Assembly (NCBI GenBank): GCA_002421985.1
Contig: DISF01000034.1
Location: 1 to 6,787 of the forward strand
DNA from: Roseovarius sp. UBA6217
Lineage (GTDB): Bacteria > Pseudomonadota > Alphaproteobacteria > Rhodobacterales > Rhodobacteraceae
Direction: 5' to 3'
Length of the DNA: 6,787 bases
The notes under the pieces are model-generated. The model was not told the DNA's origin, ran no database searches, and saw only the letters and a list, made by a program, of their open reading frames with translations. The position numbers and the translations under genes are program-made. This document shows positions 1-4,826 of this stretch, in pieces. Each line of letters starts with the position of its first letter. Position 1 is the first letter of the stretch.

Positions 1-357
1 GAATATAGCTGGGCGGCGCGCACCACGCAGGCCCTGCCGGAGGGGGTGGAGGTTCTGCTCACGGTCGAGGAAACCAGGCTCTGGAAGCCGTGGACCTATC
101 TCGTGCCACAGGTCACGCGGATCATGGCGCTTGACCGCGCCAGCGTGCAGACCAACGCGCAGGCCCCCGGCATCGTGCTGGCCGATCTCTATCTCTTCGC
201 GCGCTGGACGCCGCCCGCGAAGCGCCCGCAACTGGTGGATTGTGCCAATGCGGCGCGCGCCGATGTCAGCACGGCGGCGCTGTCGGACCCGTCAACCGCC
301 GCGTGGCGGCGCGCGGGCGGGGATGATCCGCTGATGAAGGCGCTCTGTGCGTCCTGA
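1..357 (+). CDS. C-terminal part of an unidentified protein
   Basis: The frame is open from the first base of the window to a TGA at 355-357, giving 118 visible residues; the start lies outside the window. I do not recognise the family. The fragment is soluble in character, rich in Ala, Arg and Trp, with no hydrophobic segment long enough to cross a membrane. It has a central stretch reading GIVLADLYLFARWTPP and two cysteines near its end (fragment residues 81 and 116). Two cysteines only 35 residues apart would suit a disulphide if the protein is exported, but no signal sequence is visible to test that. The stop lies 19 bases before the response regulator start, and no terminator hairpin separates them. 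It is therefore probably the upstream gene of the same operon, which would make its identity important for understanding the sensor-nuclease pair that follows. Confidence 0.7.
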   Translation, partial: EYSWAARTTQALPEGVEVLLTVEETRLWKPWTYLVPQVTRIMALDRASVQTNAQAPGIVLADLYLFARWTPPAKRPQLVDCANAARADVSTAALSDPSTAAWRRAGGDDPLMKALCAS

Positions 358-376
358 CCGCGAGAGGAGGCCCGCG

Positions 377-757
377 ATGTCGCAAAAGACCGTTCTGCTC
401 GTCGAGGACGAGGACAATATCGCGCTGGCGCTCGGTCATCTGATCGGGCGGGCGGGCTATGGCTTGCGGCGGGTGGCGTCGGGCAATGAAGCGCTTGCCG
501 CGCTGGCCGAGGCGCGCCCCGATCTGGTGGTGCTCGATGTGATGCTGCCCGAACGCTCGGGCTATGAGATCTGCCAGATGATCCGGCGCGATGCGGCGCT
601 TGCGGGCGTCAAGGTGCTGATGATTACCGCCAGCGGCGGCGAGGTGGAGCGGCGCAAGGGGCTGGCCGTGGGGGCCGATGCCTTCATGACCAAACCCTTT
701 GCCATCGCCGATCTGACCGCGCAAATCCATGCCCTGCTGGCGGAGGATGCGCCATGA
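377..757 (+). CDS. Single-domain response regulator (CheY-like receiver)
   Basis: The 126-residue protein is a single receiver domain with no DNA-binding or enzymatic output domain. The family's phosphorylation site is complete: acidic pocket Glu10-Asp11, phosphoacceptor Asp54 in LVVLDVMLP, the Thr84 switch residue in MITAS, and the invariant Lys106-Pro107 pair in TKPF. It should accept a phosphoryl group from a histidine kinase or small phosphodonor and act through protein contacts in the cytoplasm. The ATG at 377 is chosen because a strong Shine-Dalgarno sequence (GAGGAGG, around 364-370) sits just upstream. A GTG at 347 would add ten unrelated residues and overlap the previous gene. The TGA overlaps the ATG of the next gene (ATGA at 754-757), so the two are translationally coupled and the sensor-exonuclease is the obvious partner. 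Its cognate kinase is unclear, because that partner lacks a phosphorylatable histidine. Confidence 0.93.
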   Translation: MSQKTVLLVEDEDNIALALGHLIGRAGYGLRRVASGNEALAALAEARPDLVVLDVMLPERSGYEICQMIRRDAALAGVKVLMITASGGEVERRKGLAVGADAFMTKPFAIADLTAQIHALLAEDAP

Positions 758-2820
758 TCGAGAGACTGACGAAACGCTTTGGCCTGCGGCTGCGATTCGC
801 GCTGTTCTTTGCCGCGCTTGGGCTTGGCGGCGCGGCGCTGATCGCGGCGGCGCTGGTCTTCGGGCATATGCGCACGGGCGGGCCGCCCGAGGGCTATGTG
901 ATCGCGGGGCTGCTGGCAGGGTTGGGGGTGCTGGGGCTTTCGGCGTGGATCGGGCTTTTGTTCGATGAAAACGTCGCCAAGCCGATCCTTGCGCTGGCCT
1001 CTGATCTTACCACCCGCGCGCGCGCCGATGTGGATTTGCAGATCGACGAGGGGCAGGCGAAACATCTCGGCACGCTGGCCCCCGCCGCCAACGCGATCAA
1101 CGCCGCCCTGTCGGAGGCCCGCGCCGCCCGTCAACGCGCGGTCGAGCGTGAAACCGCCCGTATCGCCCGCGAAAAGGCACTGTTCGAGGCGCTTTTCCGC
1201 GATCTGGGCGAGGGGGCGGTGGTGGCCACGCCCGACAATCGCGTGATGCTCTATAACCGCATGGCGCAGGAGTTGCTGGGCGAGATCGGGCTTGACCGCC
1301 CGCTTTCGGCCTTTCTGCGGCCAGAGCCGGTGATGGATGCGCTGTCGCGGATGCAAAAGGCGCGCCTGCGCGGCCAGGTCACCGCCGAGACCTTTCTTGC
1401 CGCCACTTCCGATGGCGAGCGCTTTCTTCTGGGGCGCGTCAGCCCGATCCTGTCGGATGAGGAACTGTCGGGCCATGTTCTCATATTCCGCGACGCCACC
1501 GAAGACCTGCGCGCCCATGCCGCCCATGACCATCTTTTCATGGCGCTGCTGGAGGGGGTGCGCCGCCCGGCAGGCACGATCGGCGCGTTGCTGGAGGTGC
1601 TGCAATCGGTGGATGATCTCGCCCCCGAGGAGCGCGCGCAGATGCGGCAGGGGATCGAGGACGAGGTGGCGCGGCTTTTTGCCTGTCTCGATGATCTGGC
1701 TACGCGACACGCCGCGATCCGGTCGCGGCGCTGGCCGATGTCGCCGGTCGCTGTCGGCCATATCTTTGACGCGGTGCGCGCGCAGGGCGGTGGCCCGCTC
1801 ACGATCACCCGGCACGACGCGATGCTGGCCTGTGACGGGTTTGCCGTGGCCACGCTGCTTGCCACGATCCTGCGCCACCTGACCGAGGACGGGAGCCGCG
1901 ACGCGCTGCGCCTTGGCGCAGAGGTGGAGGGCGCAGAGGTCCGCCTGATCCTTGGCTGGCAAGGCGAGGCGGTGACCGACGGGCAGTTGACGCGCTGGCT
2001 GCGCGCGCCCCTGTCAGAGGCCTACGGGGCCTATTCCGGGCGCGACGCGCTCGCCGCGCATCAGACCGATCTCTGGGCGGAAACCGGCGCAGACGGGCAC
2101 CGCATCGTGCTGCCGCTGACCGCCGCAATGCCGACCTTGGCCCCCGGCGACGCGCGGCCCGAATTCTACGATTTCAACCTGCCCGACGCGCCCGGCGGCG
2201 ATCTGGCCGATACGCCGCTGTCGGATCTGAGTTTCGTGGTGTTCGACACCGAGACCACCGGCCTCTCGCCGCGCGGCGGTGACGAGATCGTGCAGATCGC
2301 TGGGCTGCGCATCGTCAACGGGCGCATCCTGCGCGGCGAGACGTTTGAGACGCTGGTCAATCCCGGCCGCCCGATTCCGCCCGCCTCGACCCGCGTGCAT
2401 CACATCACCGATGCGATGGTCGAGGGCGCGCCGGGTATTGCCGAGGCCGGGCGACGGTTTCATGATTTCTGCCGGGGCGCGGTGCTGGTTGCGCATAATG
2501 CGCCGTTCGATCTGGCCTTTCTGCGGCTCAAGGAGGCGGTGATCGGGCGGCGATTCGACAATCCGGTGCTGTGCACGGTGCTGATGTCGGCGGGGCTTTT
2601 TGACCATACCGGGCAGCACACGCTCGATGCGCTCTGCGACCGGTTCGGTATCACCATCCCGGCGCACGCACGGCACACCGCGATGGGCGACACGGTGGCC
2701 ACGGCAGAGGTCTTCGTGCGGATGCTGGCGCTCATGCGCGACAAGGGGGTGAGAACGCTGGGGGATGCCATCGCCGCAGAGGGGCGCCAGACCCGCCTGC
2801 GCAAGGCGCAATCCTATTGA
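754..2820 (+). CDS. Membrane-anchored PAS / degenerate histidine kinase / DEDDh 3'-5' exonuclease fusion
   Basis: This 688-residue protein has two parts. The N-terminal part resembles a sensor kinase: transmembrane helices at about 13-37 and 47-70 with only a nine-residue external loop, a HAMP-like linker (about 71-120), a charged coiled coil (about 120-145), a PAS-like domain (about 145-250) and a dimerisation/ATPase-like region (about 255-455). In the H-box the sequence is LEGVRRP, so Glu267 lies where the phospho-His should be. No Asn-containing N-box or glycine-rich G boxes are recognisable. The C-terminal part (about 492-660) is a DnaQ/PolC-type exonuclease with Exo I FDTETTG (Asp498, Glu500), Exo II HNAPFD (Asp586) and Exo III HTAMGD (His641, Asp646). 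All catalytic residues are present, so it should remove nucleotides from 3' ends with two metal ions at the inner membrane face. No polymerase domain is present, so this is not a replicative epsilon subunit. It is coupled to the response regulator by a 4-base overlap. Confidence 0.93.
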   Translation: MIERLTKRFGLRLRFALFFAALGLGGAALIAAALVFGHMRTGGPPEGYVIAGLLAGLGVLGLSAWIGLLFDENVAKPILALASDLTTRARADVDLQIDEGQAKHLGTLAPAANAINAALSEARAARQRAVERETARIAREKALFEALFRDLGEGAVVATPDNRVMLYNRMAQELLGEIGLDRPLSAFLRPEPVMDALSRMQKARLRGQVTAETFLAATSDGERFLLGRVSPILSDEELSGHVLIFRDATEDLRAHAAHDHLFMALLEGVRRPAGTIGALLEVLQSVDDLAPEERAQMRQGIEDEVARLFACLDDLATRHAAIRSRRWPMSPVAVGHIFDAVRAQGGGPLTITRHDAMLACDGFAVATLLATILRHLTEDGSRDALRLGAEVEGAEVRLILGWQGEAVTDGQLTRWLRAPLSEAYGAYSGRDALAAHQTDLWAETGADGHRIVLPLTAAMPTLAPGDARPEFYDFNLPDAPGGDLADTPLSDLSFVVFDTETTGLSPRGGDEIVQIAGLRIVNGRILRGETFETLVNPGRPIPPASTRVHHITDAMVEGAPGIAEAGRRFHDFCRGAVLVAHNAPFDLAFLRLKEAVIGRRFDNPVLCTVLMSAGLFDHTGQHTLDALCDRFGITIPAHARHTAMGDTVATAEVFVRMLALMRDKGVRTLGDAIAAEGRQTRLRKAQSY

Positions 2821-2823
2821 GGC

Positions 2824-2837
2824 ATGCCGCCCGGCAT
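2824..2837 (+). terminator. Possible weak terminator hairpin after the exonuclease gene
   Basis: Four bases after the TGA of the exonuclease gene there is a perfect inverted repeat, ATGCCG and CGGCAT separated by two bases, which in practice is a 5-bp stem with a four-base loop. Only CTTG follows instead of a U-run, so if it ends transcription it does so poorly or with Rho. The next promoter (for the tRNA) starts inside this sequence. Confidence 0.3.
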
Positions 2838-2838
2838 C

Positions 2839-2867
2839 TTGACCCGCGCGGCGCGCTGGCCTAAGCA
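2839..2867 (+). promoter_or_regulatory. Promoter of tRNA-Gly
   Basis: TTGACC at 2839-2844 serves as the -35 box. Seventeen bases later CTAAG/TAAGCA (2861-2867) lies at the -10 position. The first half matches sigma-70 consensus well. The second is poor by the TATAAT standard but resembles the CTA-type -10 boxes seen at stable-RNA genes in alphaproteobacteria. The predicted start is around 2873-2875, giving the tRNA a 5' leader of only a few bases. Confidence 0.5.
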
Positions 2868-2876
2868 GGGCGCGTT

Positions 2877-2950
2877 GCGGGCGTTGTGTAATGGTAAGAC
2901 CTCAGCCTTCCAAGCTGATGATACGGGTTCGATTCCCGTCGCCCGCTCCA
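2877..2950 (+). tRNA. trnG-UCC: tRNA-Gly (anticodon UCC)
   Basis: The 74-base gene folds as a full cloverleaf. The acceptor stem pairs GCGGGCG (2877-2883) with CGCCCGC, followed by discriminator T and an encoded CCA (2948-2950). The anticodon stem TCAGC/GCTGA (2902-2906 and 2914-2918) carries loop CTTCCAA with anticodon TCC at 2909-2911. The T stem ACGGG/CCCGT encloses TTCGATT. The D arm has GTGT and AGAC, which gives one G-G opposition at the third pair. It reads GGA, and by wobble GGG, glycine codons. The gene stands alone between protein genes with its own promoter, and no integrated element is visible at its 3' end. Confidence 0.97.
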
Positions 2951-3022
2951 TTCCGGCCCTTGGCCCTGTGCTTTCGCGGTCGCCGCAGGCGGTCTGCAAC
3001 GCTTTGTTTCCCCGGAAAGAAA

Positions 3023-3050
3023 TTGACAGGTCGCGCATTTTTCTTACCAT
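3023..3050 (+). promoter_or_regulatory. Sigma-70 promoter of the small exported protein gene
   Basis: A perfect TTGACA -35 box at 3023-3028 is followed after 16 bases by TACCAT (3045-3050), which matches the -10 consensus at four of six positions. Transcription would start near 3057, leaving a leader of about 25 bases before the ATG at 3082. The stretch is less GC-rich than its surroundings, as expected of a promoter. The 70 bases between the tRNA end and this box hold nothing else I can support. Confidence 0.6.
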
Positions 3051-3081
3051 CGCGGGGAAAGTCATTGGAACGGGGGCACAT

Positions 3082-3357
3082 ATGACGTTTCACACCACAG
3101 CACGTATCGCGGCGCTTGCGCTGGCCATCGCGGGCGGCCCGGCGCTGGCCGAGGGGCCGCGCGTCTATGCCTATGAGGGGGTGGCCAATTACTGCCCCGC
3201 CGGGCTTCAGCCGGTCACGCTCAACGGGGTCATCAGTTGCGGCGCGCCCAATCAGGCGCAAAGCTATCAGCAGGCGCAACGCCATCCCGTCACGCGCATC
3301 CGCAGTGCGCGCGTGCGCTATGATGCGTGCCCTCCCGGTCAGAAAGGGTGTGACTGA
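3082..3357 (+). CDS. Small exported four-cysteine protein of unknown function
   Basis: The 91-residue product begins with a clear Sec signal peptide: a short N-region with Arg8, a hydrophobic core from about 9 to 17 (IAALALAIA), and an ALA signal-peptidase site, so cleavage is expected after Ala23. The mature protein is only about 68 residues and has four cysteines (38, 53, 83 and 90), which suggests two disulphides in the periplasm or outside the cell. A Gln-rich stretch lies in the middle (QAQSYQQAQRHP) and the C-terminus is CPPGQKGCD. I do not recognise a family. The ATG at 3082 is chosen because it places the signal peptide at the very N-terminus and lies just downstream of a good promoter. 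The frame stays open further upstream, but that part would run through the tRNA. The ribosome site is weak (GGGGG about six bases before the ATG). The gene is monocistronic and faces the cold-shock gene. Confidence 0.8.
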   Translation: MTFHTTARIAALALAIAGGPALAEGPRVYAYEGVANYCPAGLQPVTLNGVISCGAPNQAQSYQQAQRHPVTRIRSARVRYDACPPGQKGCD

Positions 3358-3361
3358 GCGC

Positions 3362-3386
3362 CGCCCTGCGGGACGGTCGCAGGGCG
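3362..3386. terminator. Perfect inverted repeat between convergent genes, possible bidirectional terminator
   Basis: CGCCCTGCG at 3362-3370 and CGCAGGGCG at 3378-3386 form a perfect 9-bp, very GC-rich stem with a seven-base loop. It lies five bases after the stop of the exported-protein gene and fourteen bases beyond the stop of the cold-shock gene on the other strand. Neither side carries a T-run, so it is not a canonical intrinsic terminator. Position and symmetry still suggest that it ends or protects both transcripts. Confidence 0.5.
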
Positions 3387-3399
3387 CGCCCGCCCGCCG

Positions 3400-3606
3400 T
3401 CAGAGCGGTTTCAGATCGACCGCCATCTGGCGACCATCGCGCCCCTCCTGAAGCTCGTAGCCGACCTTCTGGTTGTCGGCGAGGCCGACGAGGCCCGAGC
3501 GCTCCACCGCCGAGATATGCACGAACACGTCCTTGCCGCCGCCATCGGGGGCGATAAATCCGTAGCCTTTTGTGGTGTTGAACCATTTCACGGTGCCCGT
3601 CGGCAT
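3400..3606 (-). CDS. Cold-shock domain protein (CspA family)
   Basis: The 68-residue product is one complete cold-shock domain, the usual length for the family. It opens with GTVKWFN and carries the two nucleic-acid-binding motifs KGYGFI (13-18, RNP1) and VFVHIS (27-32, RNP2), with the aromatic residues Trp8, Phe9, Tyr15, Phe17, Phe28 and His30 that stack on bases. Proteins of this type bind single-stranded RNA or DNA in the cytoplasm and act as RNA chaperones. Whether this copy is cold-induced or constitutive cannot be read from the protein. The start is fixed by the family N-terminus and by AAGGAG (complement of 3613-3618) six bases upstream of the ATG at 3606. The frame continues upstream, but with no family similarity. 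The C-terminus DLKPL is typical of alphaproteobacterial members. The gene is monocistronic and convergent with the exported-protein gene. Confidence 0.95.
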   Translation of the reverse strand: MPTGTVKWFNTTKGYGFIAPDGGGKDVFVHISAVERSGLVGLADNQKVGYELQEGRDGRQMAVDLKPL

Positions 3607-3674
3607 TCCGTTCTCCTTCGTCTTCGGTCTTTGCATCCCCGGAGAATGCCGGGCCATGCGCCGCCGTGCGGCAC
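3607..3674 (-). promoter_or_regulatory. Structured 5' leader of the cold-shock gene
   Basis: If transcription starts near 3674, the mRNA leader is about 68 bases. It contains a 5-bp hairpin (CCCGG/CCGGG, 3638-3653, loop of six) and a second stem (GCCGC/GCGGC, 3660-3672, loop of three). The second stem can be lengthened by three pairs past a two-base bulge, partly beyond the predicted start. Structured leaders of csp mRNAs are known to act in cold induction. Here the structure is seen and the function is inferred. Confidence 0.35.
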
Positions 3675-3680
3675 GCAAGG

Positions 3681-3708
3681 ATGATTGCACCGTCATTGTA
3701 AAAATCAA
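3681..3708 (-). promoter_or_regulatory. Candidate promoter of the cold-shock gene
   Basis: On the minus strand TTGATT (complement of 3703-3708) is followed after 16 bases by AATCAT (complement of 3681-3686). Each box matches consensus at about four of six positions. The surrounding 30 bases are the most AT-rich part of this divergent intergenic region. I could not assign an equally good promoter to the plus-strand gene starting at 3771. Confidence 0.4.
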
Positions 3709-3770
3709 GCGAAACCCGGTGACGGCCCGGATAAGGCGGGTTAAGACGGTAGAGACGAGGGAGGGCCGCG

Positions 3771-4085
3771 ATGATCGTTTACGGGATAAAGACCTGCGAT
3801 ACCTGCCGCAAGGCGTTGAAATCCTTGGGCCAGGCGCGGCTGCATGACATCCGGGCAGAGCCGCTGCCCGAAGATGTGGCACAGGCCGCGCTGGCGCGGT
3901 TCGGCGCGGCGCTGGTCAACCGCAAATCGGCCACATGGCGCGGGTTGAGCGAGGCCGAGCGCGCGGCCCCGCCGCTGGCGCTCATCGCAGCGCACCCCAC
4001 GGTGATGAAACGCCCGCTGATTGACGCGGACGGCACGCTCCATCTTGGCTGGGGGCCGGAGGTGCAGGCCGCGCTGCTTGGATAG
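3771..4085 (+). CDS. ArsC/Spx-family thioredoxin-fold protein (YffB-like)
   Basis: The 104-residue protein begins with a beta strand leading into the redox motif CDTC (Cys9 and Cys12), as in the ArsC/Spx/YffB superfamily. Further family marks are the VNRKSATWRGL segment (Asn-x4-Trp pattern typical of YffB proteins), a PPLALI helix and the cis-proline region VMKRPLI, followed by LGWGPE. The length is slightly below the usual 110-120. The protein is cytoplasmic and probably acts in thiol or glutathione-dependent reduction. Sequence alone does not establish arsenate as substrate, and no ars operon genes are nearby. An Spx-type RNA polymerase-binding role is less likely in this group of bacteria. 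The ATG at 3771 has a good ribosome site (AGGGAGG, about 3758-3764). A small membrane protein gene follows after 46 bases and is probably co-transcribed. Confidence 0.88.
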   Translation: MIVYGIKTCDTCRKALKSLGQARLHDIRAEPLPEDVAQAALARFGAALVNRKSATWRGLSEAERAAPPLALIAAHPTVMKRPLIDADGTLHLGWGPEVQAALLG

Positions 4086-4131
4086 GGCACAAGACCGCTT
4101 ATATGGGCGACAGGAACAGGAGGCAGGCATC

Positions 4132-4500
4132 ATGCGCAGCGCGGCAACGGCTCTGGGGATCATCGGCGGGTGTCTCGCGATACTCGTGGGGTTCTTCGGC
4201 TATGGCTATACCGAGGCGGTGACCCGCTTCGGCGAGGTGGACGGGCTGTTGCATCAGGTCTCCGACCCGGCGCTCATTCGCACGGCAAGCTTTCTCGCGC
4301 CGCTTCTGGCGATTGCGGGCGGGGCGATGGCCAAGGTGCGCGCGCTGCCTGCGGGGCTCATGCTGCTGGCGGCGGCGGGGCTGATCTATTACGCCTTCGG
4401 CTTCAACGTGTTCACCATGTTCCCCATCGGGATGGCCGCGCTTGGCGGTGTGCTGGCGCTGGCGGCGGGCAAGCCCGACGAGCCGAAATCGCATTTCTGA
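4132..4500 (+). CDS. Small four-helix membrane protein of unknown function
   Basis: The 122-residue product is almost entirely hydrophobic, with predicted membrane segments at about 7-26, 49-67, 72-90 and 93-113. A short polar connector (27-48, with Glu28, Arg32, Glu35 and Asp37) lies between the first two, and the charged tail KPDEPKSHF ends it. A GFFGYGYTE motif closes helix one. I do not recognise a family with confidence. Its small size and glycine-rich helices resemble general DUF-type inner-membrane proteins. No transport or catalytic motif is visible. The ATG at 4132 is preferred because AGGAGG (4118-4123) lies eight bases upstream and the protein then begins directly with helix one. 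The open frame extends further back into the previous gene. It probably shares a transcript with the YffB-like gene 46 bases upstream, without evident functional link. Confidence 0.82.
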   Translation: MRSAATALGIIGGCLAILVGFFGYGYTEAVTRFGEVDGLLHQVSDPALIRTASFLAPLLAIAGGAMAKVRALPAGLMLLAAAGLIYYAFGFNVFTMFPIGMAALGGVLALAAGKPDEPKSHF

Positions 4501-4506
4501 CACGAC

Positions 4507-4522
4507 GGCGCGGGGCCGCGCC
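4507..4522 (+). terminator. GC-rich hairpin after the membrane protein gene
   Basis: Seven bases after the stop codon, GGCGCG and CGCGCC form a 6-bp stem around a four-base loop. No T-run follows (TGACAGG comes next), so this is a weak or Rho-assisted terminator at best. A second short inverted repeat (CAGGC/GCCTG, 4547-4561) follows. Confidence 0.35.
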
Positions 4523-4671
4523 TGACAGGCTTGTGACATGACATTTCAGGCGCGGTGCCTGGGCTGCATCGTGACCCGACATGACGGATATCCCAAACGC
4601 CACACTCTTGCCCTTGTCACCCCTTCTCGCCCTGCTTCTGCCCGGTCCCGCCCCCGCTGCCGGTCTTGCCG

Positions 4672-4782
4672 CATTTCCACGGCTGGATGCGGCAGGGCAC
4701 ATTGATCGTCAAGCACGGCCGCCTTTCCGGTGCCACGCGGCAACTGGACGAATTGCTCGGGCGTCCGTCCTATTATCCGTGA
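4672..4782 (+). pseudogene. Possible 3' remnant of a degraded gene
   Basis: In this frame the sequence encodes a 36-residue peptide (H-F-H-G-W-M-R-Q at the start, LDELLGRPSYYP at the end) and stops at TGA 4780-4782. The third codon positions are mostly G or C, as in the real genes here, and the peptide has a natural mix of hydrophobic and charged residues. The same frame further left gives only a proline/cysteine-rich run, and a stop lies at 4582-4584. The ending LLGRP faintly resembles the C-termini of NmrA/QorB-type NAD(P)-binding oxidoreductases, but the match is too short to name. It could equally be chance coding in GC-rich DNA. Confidence 0.25.
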
Positions 4783-4826
4783 GGGGATGACCTGCGCGCC
4801 GGAACGCTCTATGAGGCGGGCAGGAC

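Larger units (their letters stand above)
4501..4826. other. Intergenic stretch without an intact gene
   Basis: This 326-base gap holds two short hairpins near its left end and a possible gene remnant in its second half. On the plus strand, a frame from 4581 starts MTDIPNATLLPLSPLLALLLPG and looks like a signal peptide. It then continues into low-complexity Arg-rich sequence without family character and ends after 69 residues, so I do not call it a gene. No convincing promoter for the ABC transporter gene was found. Weak purine-rich sequence (GAGGCGGG at 4813-4820) precedes its ATG. Confidence 0.5.

Noticed and set aside
562..1962. Long open frame on the minus strand (466 codons)
   Set aside because: It lies entirely opposite the response regulator and sensor-nuclease genes. 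Its translation is rich in His, Arg, Gln and Pro with no domain, which is typical of antisense frames in GC-rich DNA.
2014..2811. Minus-strand open frame opposite the exonuclease domain (265 codons)
   Set aside because: It is a shadow of the DEDDh domain, with no ribosome site and low-complexity Arg-rich sequence.
754..2820. DNA polymerase III epsilon subunit (dnaQ)
   Set aside because: The exonuclease motifs are shared, but the membrane helices, PAS-like and kinase-like regions are foreign to the replicative proofreading subunit.
2877..3022. Integration site at the tRNA 3' end
   Set aside because: No integrase, no repeat of the tRNA 3' end and no change in composition downstream, so there is no sign of an inserted element.
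2824..3081. Upstream extension of the small exported protein's reading frame
   Set aside because: It would run through the tRNA-Gly gene and bury the signal peptide. The promoter at 3023-3050 and the signal peptide fix the start at 3082.
3607..3882. Upstream extension of the cold-shock protein frame
   Set aside because: The family starts at M..GTVKWFN and a strong ribosome site precedes that ATG. The added residues are antisense to the YffB-like gene and show no similarity to the family.
3771..4085. Arsenate reductase as a definite call
   Set aside because: Only the ArsC-like fold and CxxC are visible. The YffB-type features fit better and there are no arsenic-resistance neighbours.
4021..4131. 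Upstream extension of the small membrane protein
   Set aside because: It overlaps the end of the YffB-like gene and adds an Arg-rich stretch. A strong ribosome site directly precedes the ATG at 4132.
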